A DNA stretch of 48,668 bases, from assembly GCA_016186995.1 (NCBI GenBank), contig JACPKQ010000012.1:1-48668 (forward strand), read 5' to 3'. Under the pieces are notes generated by a model. It did not search any database and was not told where the DNA came from. It was given only the letters and a program-made list of their open reading frames with translations. Below are positions 18,010-25,411 of the stretch, piece after piece (the stretch's first letter is position 1; each line of letters starts with the position of its first letter). Source of the stretch: Deltaproteobacteria bacterium (GTDB lineage: Bacteria > Bdellovibrionota > JACOXK01). The translations under genes and the position numbers were made by a program.

Positions 18010-18165
18010 AGTTACCTAGTATGTTTTGAAGGCCGTCTCGGAGGCCTAAGCGGGCATGGATTTTTTACGAAGTAAAAAAGAGCGAGGCCGAGAGGCGTGC
18101 GACATTTTTCTCGCAGGGAAAAATGATCGCTGTGCCTGAGAAATATTTGAGGTTGAAGTTTTGGA
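18010..18165 (+). repeat. hairpin-rich repeat related to elements B and C
   Basis: Contains TTTTTTAC/GTAAAAAA (about 18060-18080) and CATTTTTC/GGAAAAATG hairpins, plus GAGGCGTGCG and TCTCGCAGGG stretches that mirror element C. Clear outer ends could not be assigned. It fills the gap before lpxH; no gene seen. Confidence 0.5.
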
Positions 18166-18207
18166 AAATTGACTTTAGGGAAGAGAGCGCTACTCTTACA
18201 AACTTCT

Positions 18208-18933
18208 ATGAAAGCGATTTTTATTTCTGACATTCATTATCAGGGTAAAAAAGACTCTCGAGGTCACATTCTTTTAAGATTTTTTGAGGAAAAATTTGAA
18301 AATGGGGATTATCTCGTTATTGTCGGAGATTTTTTTGATTTTTGGATTGGGTTTCCAAACTATGTTTATGAAGAATATAGAGAATTTTTAAGTGGTTTCG
18401 AAAAAATTGTTTTTAACAAACAAATTAAAATAATTTATGTTGAAGGAAATCATGATTTCTTTTTAGGTTCTTATTTTTCCGAAAAACTCAAAGCGCATAT
18501 TCTTTCAAAACCAGGAATCATTCATCTTTTTAATAAAAAAATATATCTTCATCATGGAGATGGTATTGATAAACGTAGTTTACTAGAAAAAGTTATTCTT
18601 AAATTTTTAAAAAGTCGTTTTGTATATGTGTTAGCTCGTTTTTTAGGGCCTCGATTAACGTGGAGTGTTGGAACATATCTTTCCTTTCAGAGTCGGAGAG
18701 CTCACGGTCATGTTGATACTGAAAATGTTCAAAATCAGTATCGCGCTTATGCTAAAAATATTCTTCAAAAAGAAAATGCTGATTTTTGCATCATAGGGCA
18801 CATACATATTCCAGATGAAATAGAGTTACTTCCAGAGAAAACTTACTTTAATGTTGGAGATTGGCTCACACATCAAACCTATGTGGAGATGAAAGAGGGT
18901 AAAATTGAGCTTAAATCATACAATTCAATTTAA
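18208..18933 (+). CDS. lpxH: UDP-2,3-diacylglucosamine diphosphatase-like metallophosphoesterase
   Basis: A 241-residue calcineurin-fold hydrolase with all five metal-site blocks: SDIHYQG, GDFFDFW, GNHDFF, HGDGIDKRS and GHIHIP. Length and GDFFDFWIG match LpxH, which cleaves UDP-diacylglucosamine to lipid X in lipid A synthesis at the inner membrane. I start at the ATG at 18208 (MKAIFISDIH), which opens directly on the first metal motif; an in-frame TTG at 18169 is less likely. Another metallophosphoesterase of the same clan is possible. Divergent from the sensor kinase. Confidence 0.82.
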   Translation: MKAIFISDIHYQGKKDSRGHILLRFFEEKFENGDYLVIVGDFFDFWIGFPNYVYEEYREFLSGFEKIVFNKQIKIIYVEGNHDFFLGSYFSEKLKAHILSKPGIIHLFNKKIYLHHGDGIDKRSLLEKVILKFLKSRFVYVLARFLGPRLTWSVGTYLSFQSRRAHGHVDTENVQNQYRAYAKNILQKENADFCIIGHIHIPDEIELLPEKTYFNVGDWLTHQTYVEMKEGKIELKSYNSI

Positions 18934-18966
18934 AATGAGATTCAATTTCAAAATCGGCCTTTCTAC

Positions 18967-18995
18967 TTGAAATAACTTGTCCTTTTTCCTATAAT
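18967..18995 (+). promoter_or_regulatory. sigma-70-type promoter of the prkA operon
   Basis: TTGAAA (18967-18972), exactly 17 bases, then consensus TATAAT (18990-18995). Transcription would start near 19002, leaving a leader of about 160 bases before prkA. Among the clearest promoters in the window. Confidence 0.75.
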
Positions 18996-19001
18996 GAAGT
19001 T

Positions 19002-19145
19002 AGGCGGAGGGTGTTTATTCCATTCAATGGTTATCGATTTGAAGGGCTTATGATCCCAGAGATGCTATATGGGAGGGGCCCGAAGTGCTGGTTTCTAACT
19101 AAATTTTCATTCCAAGATAACCGATAGAATAAATGAACACCTAAA
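19002..19145 (+). promoter_or_regulatory. structured 5' leader of the prkA operon
   Basis: Two nested helices can form. The outer arms 19011-19035 and 19116-19140 pair through GTGTT/AACAC, ATTC/GAAT and GGTTATC/GATAACC with few mismatches. Inside, GGGC (19044-19047) pairs with GCCC (19078-19081), and TCCCA (19054-19058) with TGGGA (19070-19074). The Shine-Dalgarno AAGGAGG (19147-19153) lies just outside the outer stem. No known riboswitch class is recognised. It may be a cis-regulatory RNA; pairing is by eye only. Confidence 0.5.
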
Positions 19146-19160
19146 AAAGGAGGCTAGTTC

Positions 19161-21221
19161 ATGGACATCATGTCATTAATGAAAGAGCTTCAGAATATTG
19201 AAGAATATCTTGATTTAAACTGGGAAGGAAATTTTGAAGCCTATCTTAAGTTAGTTAAAGAAAACCCACATATCATAAGAAGTGCCTACCAGCGTATTTA
19301 TGACATGATCATGTTGTATGGATATGAAGAATATTTAAGTGGTGGCAAAAAAATGATCCATTATAAGTTTTTTGATGATGTGAATTGTGATGGGAAAGAT
19401 GCTGTTTATGGCCTTGATCTTCCTCTTATGAAACTTGTTAATGTTTTTAAAGCTGCAGCACACCGTTTAGGAAGTGAAAAACGGGTTATTCTTCTCCATG
19501 GCCCTGTAGGAAGTGCAAAAAGTACTATTTGTCGTTTATTGAAGCGAGGAATAGAAAAATATTCTACAACAAATGAAGGAGCTCTTTACAGTTATAAATG
19601 GGTTGCTAAGGGCGATAAGGATCTTATTCAAAATCTTTTTGGAGGGCAGGACGAGTTTACATGCCCTATGCATGGAGATCCTCTTCAACTCGTTCCACGC
19701 GAGAAAAGAACTCAGGTTATAAAAGAACTTAATAAGGAAAAGCCTCAAGAATATCGTCTTGATGTTGAGGGTTCACTTTGTCCGCCTTGCCGCTTTATTA
19801 TGAAAGAATTGCTTCAAAAGTATGAAGGGGATTGGACAAAAGTCATGAAGCACGTTCAGGTTTATCGCCTTGTCCTTTCTGAAAAGGATCGTGTGGGTAT
19901 TGGAACCTTCCAACCTAAGGATGAAAAAAATCAAGATTCTACAGAATTGACTGGAGATCTTAATTATAAAAAGATTGCTATTTATGGATCAGATTCTGAT
20001 CCCAGGGCTTTTAATTTTGATGGAGAGTTCAATATAGCCAATCGAGGTATGGTTGAATTTATCGAGGTTTTAAAGCTTGATGTTGCCTTTCTTTATGATC
20101 TTTTAGGGGCATCTCAAGAGCATTCTATTAAGCCAAAGAAGTTTGCACAAACAGATATTGATGAGGTTATTATTGGTCATACTAATGAACCTGAATACCG
20201 CAAACTTCAAAATAACGAATTTATGGAAGCTTTACGTGATCGTACTATTAAAATTGATATTCCTTATATTACACATCTTTCTGATGAAGTTAAAATTTAT
20301 AAGAAAGATTTTGGGAAAGAAAAACTTAACCATAAAACCATTGCTCCTCACGCCTTAGAGGTTGCATCCCTTTGGGCTGTTTTAACACGTTTAGAAATTC
20401 CTAAAAAAACAAATTTAACACTTCTTCAAAAACTGAAGCTTTATAATGGAGACAAGATTCATGGTTTTACTGAAGATAGTATTGTTGAATTAAGAAAAGA
20501 AACCATTCGAGAAGGTTTACAAGGTATTTCTCCCCGTTATGTTCAAGATAAAATTTCTCATGCTCTTGTGGCTTGTGAAAAAATACATCATAGCTGTGTT
20601 GATGGGTTTCAACTTTTGAGCGAACTTCTTGAAGGGCTCACTCATAATTCACTCATCAGCAATGAAGAACAAAGAAAAATATATGAAGAGCTTTTGGGAA
20701 TCGCACGTCAAGAGTATGAAGATAGAATTAAAACAGATGTTCAAAGAGCTGTCAGCGCTGATGAGGAAAGCCTCAAGCAATTATTCAGTAATTATGTTGA
20801 TAATGTAAGAGCCTATACACAAAGGGAAAAACTTCCTAATAAGCTTACAGGAGTTGAAGAGCTTCCTAATGAGAGACTCATGAGAAGTATTGAAGAAAAA
20901 ATTGATATCCCAGAAAGTCGCAAAGAAGATTTTAGAAGAGAAATTGTAAATTATATAGGCAATCTTACAAAGGAAGGCCGAAAATTTGATTATAAATCAA
21001 ATCCACGTCTTCAAAAAGCTTTAGAGCTTAAGCTTTTTGAAGATCAAAAAGACAGCATTAAGCTTTCTTCCTTTTCTTCTGAAGTTGTAGATGAATCTAC
21101 ACAAGAAAGGATCCATTCTATTAAGAAAAGGCTCATTGATAACTTTGGATATTGTGAGGAAAGTGCATCCAGTGCACTTAAGTATGTTTCTAGTATTTTT
21201 GCCAGGGGCGACCCCAAGTGA
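19161..21221 (+). CDS. prkA: PrkA-family serine protein kinase
   Basis: A 686-residue AAA+ / kinase protein of the PrkA (YeaG) family. The Walker A sequence GPVGSAKS is at residues 114-121, a Cys pair SLCPPC at about 206-211, a [12 protein letters not shown] segment follows, and the C-terminal PrkA domain begins after about residue 400. The family acts in stress and nutrient limitation (YeaG in E. coli, PrkA in Bacillus). A strong AAGGAGG lies 7 bases before the ATG. It overlaps yeaH by four bases (GTGA), forming the conserved prkA-yeaH-spoVR operon. Confidence 0.95.
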   Translation: MDIMSLMKELQNIEEYLDLNWEGNFEAYLKLVKENPHIIRSAYQRIYDMIMLYGYEEYLSGGKKMIHYKFFDDVNCDGKDAVYGLDLPLMKLVNVFKAAAHRLGSEKRVILLHGPVGSAKSTICRLLKRGIEKYSTTNEGALYSYKWVAKGDKDLIQNLFGGQDEFTCPMHGDPLQLVPREKRTQVIKELNKEKPQEYRLDVEGSLCPPCRFIMKELLQKYEGDWTKVMKHVQVYRLVLSEKDRVGIGTFQPKDEKNQDSTELTGDLNYKKIAIYGSDSDPRAFNFDGEFNIANRGMVEFIEVLKLDVAFLYDLLGASQEHSIKPKKFAQTDIDEVIIGHTNEPEYRKLQNNEFMEALRDRTIKIDIPYITHLSDEVKIYKKDFGKEKLNHKTIAPHALEVASLWAVLTRLEIPKKTNLTLLQKLKLYNGDKIHGFTEDSIVELRKETIREGLQGISPRYVQDKISHALVACEKIHHSCVDGFQLLSELLEGLTHNSLISNEEQRKIYEELLGIARQEYEDRIKTDVQRAVSADEESLKQLFSNYVDNVRAYTQREKLPNKLTGVEELPNERLMRSIEEKIDIPESRKEDFRREIVNYIGNLTKEGRKFDYKSNPRLQKALELKLFEDQKDSIKLSSFSSEVVDESTQERIHSIKKRLIDNFGYCEESASSALKYVSSIFARGDPK

Positions 21222-21514
21222 AAAAAATCGACGGCGATTATGCTCGATTTAAAGACATCATAAAAGGCAAGATAAAACAAAATCTTAAAAAATTTATTAC
21301 AAAAGGATCCATGATCTCTCACACGGAGAATGAATCTATTAGTATCCCTCTGCCTCGTATTCAAATTCCAAAATTTACTTATTCTCAAAAGCAAATGGGG
21401 GGTGTGGGTGCAGGTCCTGGTAAGCCAGGTAAAGAAGTTGCTCAAGGAGAAGCGACTCAAACAGGACAAGGTCAAGCAGGTAATATGCCTCAAGATCGCT
21501 TGCCCACATGCTAG
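21218..21514 (+). CDS. yeaH: YeaH/DUF444 protein, N-terminal part (frame broken)
   Basis: A 98-residue reading frame matching the start of DUF444 proteins: [20 protein letters not shown], then [15 protein letters not shown] and a Gly/Gln-rich linker ([11 protein letters not shown]). It stops at 21512-21514. The remainder of the protein continues in another frame from 21508. Adding one base near 21502-21505 would join them as [17 protein letters not shown]. Either a true frameshift, an assembly indel, or two separately translated, coupled pieces. The start is the GTG at 21218 overlapping the end of prkA. Confidence 0.8.
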   Translation: MKKIDGDYARFKDIIKGKIKQNLKKFITKGSMISHTENESISIPLPRIQIPKFTYSQKQMGGVGAGPGKPGKEVAQGEATQTGQGQAGNMPQDRLPTC

Positions 21515-22293
21515 GAGAAGAGCTCGAATTACCCAAAATTAAACCTAAGGGAAGTGGGTTTGTCATGGCAAGGCATAACAAATACTCTTCCATTCACATG
21601 CAAGGTCCAGAATCTTTAAAACATTTTAAAAGAACCTTTAGAGAAGCTTTAAAAAGAGAGATTGCAGCAGGTACTTATGATCCTAAAAACCCAGTTGTAC
21701 TTCCTGTGAAGCGAGACAAGCGATTTAAATCTTGGAAAATTACTGAAAAACCAGAGCACAATGCTGTGATTCTTTATCAAATGGATGTTTCAGGATCGAT
21801 GGGGGATGAACAGAAAGAGATCGTACGTATGGAGGCCTTTTGGATCGATACATGGCTTAAATCTCAGTATAATGCTTTAGAGAGGCGTTATATTATTCAT
21901 GATGCTGCTGCTAAAGAAGTGAATGAAGAGGCGTTCTATAAAACAAGAGAAAGTGGAGGAACACTGATTTCTTCTGCTTATAAACTTTGCCAGCAGATTA
22001 TTGAGGCTGAATACTGTTCACAAAACTGGAACGTTTATGTTTTTCATTTTTCGGATGGGGATAATTGGTCGGGTGAAGATACAAAGCATTGTCTTGAAAT
22101 TTTAAAAAATCAGATTCTTCCGCGAGTTAATTTATTTTGTTACGGGCAAGTTGAAAGTCGTTATGGAAGCGGGCAATTTATTAAAGATCTTGAAGAAAAT
22201 CTTCAAAATCGGGATTCTTTAGTCACCTCTCGGATTGAAAGCAAAGAAGCTGTGTATGCTTCGATTAAAGAATTTTTAGGTAAAGGCAGATGA
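21508..22293 (+). CDS. yeaH: YeaH/DUF444 protein, C-terminal VWA part
   Basis: 261 residues beginning [15 protein letters not shown], the sequence that in intact family members follows the Gly-rich linker. The VWA-like metal site is MDVSGSMG (DxSxS), with [10 protein letters not shown] and HFSDGDNW downstream, all typical of DUF444. The ATG overlaps the upstream stop as ATGCTAG but lacks a good ribosome-binding site. Intact relatives such as E. coli YeaH have about 430 residues; the two parts together give about 360 because the linker is short. It overlaps spoVR by ATGA. Confidence 0.85.
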   Translation: MLGEELELPKIKPKGSGFVMARHNKYSSIHMQGPESLKHFKRTFREALKREIAAGTYDPKNPVVLPVKRDKRFKSWKITEKPEHNAVILYQMDVSGSMGDEQKEIVRMEAFWIDTWLKSQYNALERRYIIHDAAAKEVNEEAFYKTRESGGTLISSAYKLCQQIIEAEYCSQNWNVYVFHFSDGDNWSGEDTKHCLEILKNQILPRVNLFCYGQVESRYGSGQFIKDLEENLQNRDSLVTSRIESKEAVYASIKEFLGKGR

Positions 22294-23549
22294 GTCTCAC
22301 ACAAGAGCTTGAAAAAGTGCGGGAAGAGATTGAATGCTATGCCAAAGAGTATCAGCTTGATTATTTTCATGTAAATTTTGAAATTGTTGATTATGACAAG
22401 ATGAATGAAATTGCTTCTTATGGTGGTTTTCCAACCCGATATCCTCATTGGCGATATGGAATGGAGTATGATTATTTAGTGAAAGGTTATCGGTATGGCT
22501 TACAAAAAATTTATGAACTCGTTATTAATAATGATCCTTGTTATGCCTATCTTTTAAAATCAAATAGCTTTTTAGATCAAAAACTTGTGATGGCCCATGT
22601 TTATGGACACAGTGATTTTTTTAAAAATAATGATTGGTTTGCACACACAGATCGTAAAATGGTAGATCGAATGGCCAATCACGCCTCAAGGGTACGTCGT
22701 TATGCTGATAAGTATGGTTTTGAGAATGTAGAAAATTTTATTGATTTTGTACTTTCTATTGAAGATCACATCGATATTAATGCACCACAAAGAAGAGGTG
22801 TCAGTTTTGAAGCGCGAGAGTATGGTGAAAAAGACCTTCTTCTTTTTCTCTTAGAGCGTGCCCCTTTAGAGCCTTGGCAACAAGATATTTTATGGATTGT
22901 AAGAGAAGAAAGTTTTTATTTTGCACCACAAAGACAAACAAAAATCATGAATGAAGGATGGGCTAGTTTCTGGCACTCAAAAATGCTTACTGAAAAGGTG
23001 CTTACCGATGCTGAAGTGGTTGATTATGCAGACAATCATTCGGCAACCCTCGTTCAACCACCCAATAGTATTAACCCTTATAAAATTGGCATTGAGCTTT
23101 TTAAAGATATTGAAAGACAAATATCCCCTGGGCTTAAAAAAATTTTTGAAGTAAGAAAAACTCACAATGATATTACTTTTTTAGATACCTTTTTAACACC
23201 TGAATTTTGTGAAAAACATGAGCTTTTCGTTTATAATTATAACCCACGAACGGGTAATTATGAGATTACTTCACGCAAATTTGAAGATATTAAAGAAAAA
23301 CTTCTTTTTGGCCTGACTAATTTAGGTAGACCTTTTATTTATGTGACAGATGAAAACTATGAAGGAAACCATGAACTTTATCTCACCCATGATCATCAAG
23401 GTGTTGATTTAGATCTCAGAGAAGCTTTTTCTGTTTTAGAAAGTTTAAGAAATATGTGGCAAAAACCTATTCACTTATCAACGACGGTGAATGGGCAAAA
23501 AAAACTTCTTTCTTTCGACGGCTTTGAACAAAAAGAAAGAAATATTTAA
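22290..23549 (+). CDS. spoVR: SpoVR family protein
   Basis: A 419-residue SpoVR protein (YcgB in E. coli). Typical features: [21 protein letters not shown]-like opening at residues 24-45, [38 protein letters not shown] and [10 protein letters not shown]. Biochemical function is unknown; in Bacillus it affects spore cortex, but this operon (prkA-yeaH-spoVR) also occurs in many non-sporulating Gram-negatives, so sporulation is not implied. Its stop at 23549 sits immediately beside the predicted frame-corrected stop of crcB, which runs in from the other strand. Confidence 0.95.
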   Translation: MSLTQELEKVREEIECYAKEYQLDYFHVNFEIVDYDKMNEIASYGGFPTRYPHWRYGMEYDYLVKGYRYGLQKIYELVINNDPCYAYLLKSNSFLDQKLVMAHVYGHSDFFKNNDWFAHTDRKMVDRMANHASRVRRYADKYGFENVENFIDFVLSIEDHIDINAPQRRGVSFEAREYGEKDLLLFLLERAPLEPWQQDILWIVREESFYFAPQRQTKIMNEGWASFWHSKMLTEKVLTDAEVVDYADNHSATLVQPPNSINPYKIGIELFKDIERQISPGLKKIFEVRKTHNDITFLDTFLTPEFCEKHELFVYNYNPRTGNYEITSRKFEDIKEKLLFGLTNLGRPFIYVTDENYEGNHELYLTHDHQGVDLDLREAFSVLESLRNMWQKPIHLSTTVNGQKKLLSFDGFEQKERNI

Positions 23550-23922
23550 TTATCCCTTCGCCAAAAGAAACCCAGTCAAAGCGCCGCCCTATACAAAGAA
23601 TATTTGTGAGGAGGATGTAAGAGGTTGCCATCATGTAATGACCACCCTTGAGAAGACTAATGGTTTCAAAAGAAAAAGATGAAAAAGTTGTAAAACCACC
23701 TAGAAGGCCTATGGCAATCATAATTTCTATAGAAGGTGTCATAAATGATTTTCCAACTGCATATTCTAAAAAATAACCAATACCAAAACTTCCTAAAATA
23801 TTAACAAGCATGGTTCCTAGTGGAAAAGATGTGGCAACAAAAAGATGAGGAATGCGGGCTAGAAGATATCTTAAAACAGCACCTACAAAGCCACCTGAGC
23901 CTACCAAAAAAATCGCTTTCAT
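23467..23922 (-). CDS. crcB: fluoride exporter CrcB/Fluc, C-terminus frameshifted
   Basis: A small four-helix membrane channel that exports fluoride as a dual-topology dimer. Residues 1-108 are canonical: GGFVGAVLRYLLAR, TMLVNILGSFGIGYF, GLLGGFTTFSSFSFE. After ILLTNILCI the frame runs into a charged, non-membrane tail (GRRFDWVSFGEG...) that overlaps spoVR by 83 bases. Dropping one G from the run at 23587-23589 gives NILCIGGALTGFLLAKG and a stop at 23550, yielding 123 residues, the family's normal size. No room upstream for a fluoride riboswitch; probably transcribed with nfu. Confidence 0.88.
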   Translation of the reverse strand: MKAIFLVGSGGFVGAVLRYLLARIPHLFVATSFPLGTMLVNILGSFGIGYFLEYAVGKSFMTPSIEIMIAIGLLGGFTTFSSFSFETISLLKGGHYMMATSYILLTNILCIGRRFDWVSFGEGIIKYFFLFVQSRRKKEVFFAHSPSLISE

Positions 23923-23930
23923 ATTTTTAT

Positions 23931-24521
23931 TTAATTTCGTTTATAATAAGGGTTCTTTCCACCGGCATGGTCGGTGATATCAAGTACTTCTCCAATCTCA
24001 GGAACAGCTTGTCGAAAGGCGTTTTCAACCCCTTGTTTAAGGGTTGCAAGAGACATGGAGCACCCTTGACACCCACCTCCCATTTCTACATAAACGGTGT
24101 TTCCTTTAACATCGAGAAGTTTGATCCATCCGCCATGTTCTGCTACAGCGGGGTTTACTTCTTGATCAAGAATTTTTTGGAGTTTCTTTTTTATTTCTTC
24201 TGTAGAGGGCAAACTTTCTAAAACTTTATCTGAAATAAGTTTCTGTCCAGATTTAATTTGTTCTTTAATAATGTTTTCAAGTTTTTCTGGTGTGTCAGCC
24301 CAATCATCAAAATCATGATTCATTGTTACTTTAACAACATTATCTGAAACTGTAATGTTTTGAACTTTATCAACTTCAAAAATTTTTTCTGCAAGCAAAG
24401 AGCCTTTTGCTTTTTCTTTATTTCCAAAAACTGCTGTACCTTGTGGATAAAGAGGTTTGTTGGCTGTGAATTGAAATGTAAATTCACCTACCATTTGTAA
24501 ATCAATGTGTAGTGAGCTCAT
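23931..24521 (-). CDS. Nfu-type iron-sulfur cluster carrier
   Basis: A 196-residue protein with an N-terminal Nfu_N domain (residues 1-90, ending DDWADTPEKLENII) and a C-terminal NifU-like domain (about 108-180) with the cluster-binding CxxC in MGGGCQGCSMSLATLKQGVE. Such proteins bind a [4Fe-4S] cluster at a dimer interface and deliver it to apo-enzymes. The architecture matches mitochondrial NFU1 and bacterial equivalents rather than NfuA of E. coli. It overlaps the HIT gene by four bases; crcB follows after eight. Confidence 0.92.
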   Translation of the reverse strand: MSSLHIDLQMVGEFTFQFTANKPLYPQGTAVFGNKEKAKGSLLAEKIFEVDKVQNITVSDNVVKVTMNHDFDDWADTPEKLENIIKEQIKSGQKLISDKVLESLPSTEEIKKKLQKILDQEVNPAVAEHGGWIKLLDVKGNTVYVEMGGGCQGCSMSLATLKQGVENAFRQAVPEIGEVLDITDHAGGKNPYYKRN

Positions 24522-24868
24522 AAATTCTCCCTTATTTTTGTGGCTATGTCTTCCATGTTTTTAAACTTGTGATCATGCATAGGGATGAGCCAAATATGCG
24601 CGTGGAGGACTTCATCTCCTATAATTCGAGATTGGACCATATCAGTTTGAAAGGCTTTTTGCATTGCTTTTGCAATTTTACCGCAGGCTTTAAAATAATC
24701 TCCTAGATTGGGAACATCCCATACCCAGCGATAGTGTTTTTTAGGGATGACTTGAGAATGGCCTGGCTTTTGTGGGTGAATGTCCAAAAAAGCAATGAAG
24801 TTTTCATCTTCATAGATTTTATGACTGGGTATTTGTCCTTCTATGATTTTGCAAAAAACACAATCCAT
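24518..24868 (-). CDS. HIT family nucleotide hydrolase/transferase
   Basis: A 116-residue histidine-triad protein. The opening MDCVFCKIIEGQIPSHKIYED carries the CxxC often seen in bacterial HIT proteins, and DIHPQKPGHSQVIPKKHY is the substrate-binding strand. The triad reads LHAHIWLIP: the first two His are kept, including the nucleophile, but the third is Trp. Likely acts on a nucleoside phosphoramidate or dinucleotide. First gene of the HIT-nfu-crcB run. Confidence 0.88.
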   Translation of the reverse strand: MDCVFCKIIEGQIPSHKIYEDENFIAFLDIHPQKPGHSQVIPKKHYRWVWDVPNLGDYFKACGKIAKAMQKAFQTDMVQSRIIGDEVLHAHIWLIPMHDHKFKNMEDIATKIRENL

Positions 24869-24987
24869 AAAAGGGTTTATAACTATAAACGCGTAGAAAG
24901 TCTAGGATAGAGGATATAAAACCTTGAAAAATGGAGGGATTCCTTCATAATCAAAGTGGGTGTGAAAATCTAAAAAGGGAGGATTCT

Positions 24988-25263
24988 ATGATGATGGGGA
25001 CTTATCTTATTGCCTTAGTTTTAGGCGCTATGCTTTTACTGAAGGTGTGTGAAAAACCTTGCAAAAAGACAATGAAATTTATTGGTTTTTTTGTTGTTAT
25101 TTTAAGTTTTGTTGCTGTTTTTTGTTCAGGATATAAATTAGTGAAATACAGACTTTATAGCTGTCCTCACCATAAATATGGATATCATCATAAGAAACAT
25201 AAAGACCGCAAGGGAATGGACAAAAAGTCCGAAAATCCAGAAGAGCATCACAGCGAAGATTAA
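24988..25263 (+). CDS. small His-rich-tailed membrane protein
   Basis: A 91-residue protein with two hydrophobic segments (about residues 4-18 and 30-52) and a C-terminal tail rich in His/Lys (CPHHKYGYHHKKHKDRKG) that could bind metal. Start set at the ATG at 24988, 5-6 bases after GGGAGGA; the open frame from 24931 lacks such a site. Divergent from HIT. No family recognised; metal binding is inference from composition. Confidence 0.65.
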   Translation: MMMGTYLIALVLGAMLLLKVCEKPCKKTMKFIGFFVVILSFVAVFCSGYKLVKYRLYSCPHHKYGYHHKKHKDRKGMDKKSENPEEHHSED

Positions 25264-25298
25264 TTTTCTCATTTTTACAGAAATTTGTATTCATGAGA

Positions 25299-25354
25299 GA
25301 ATTGGGGGTATTTTTTTTGCTTGGCGGAAGGAGCAAAAAATATGCCCCCAATTC
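25299..25354. terminator. long hairpin, possible bidirectional terminator or repeat
   Basis: GAATTGGGGGTATTTTTTTTGC (arm 25299-25320) pairs almost perfectly with arm 25333-25354 (GCAAAAAATATGCCCCC and on). The 22-bp stem and 12-base loop lie between the small membrane protein and addB. It ends with AATTCAGAACCAAG, a sequence shared with other repeat sites (7213 and, inverted, 32369), so it may be a repeat that doubles as a terminator. Confidence 0.6.
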
Positions 25355-25411
25355 AGAACCAAGACAATCCATACATTGCTTACCTTTTTGAAATATGTCA
25401 GTTTAGAATAA

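Noticed and set aside
22290-23549. SpoVR as evidence of sporulation
   Set aside because: The prkA-yeaH-spoVR operon is common in non-sporulating Gram-negatives and no other spore genes are present here.
23923-23930. Fluoride riboswitch for crcB
   Set aside because: Only eight bases separate crcB from the Nfu gene; there is no space for one.
23820-24221. Plus-strand frame of 133 codons opposite crcB and the Nfu gene
   Set aside because: Antisense shadow of two well-identified genes.
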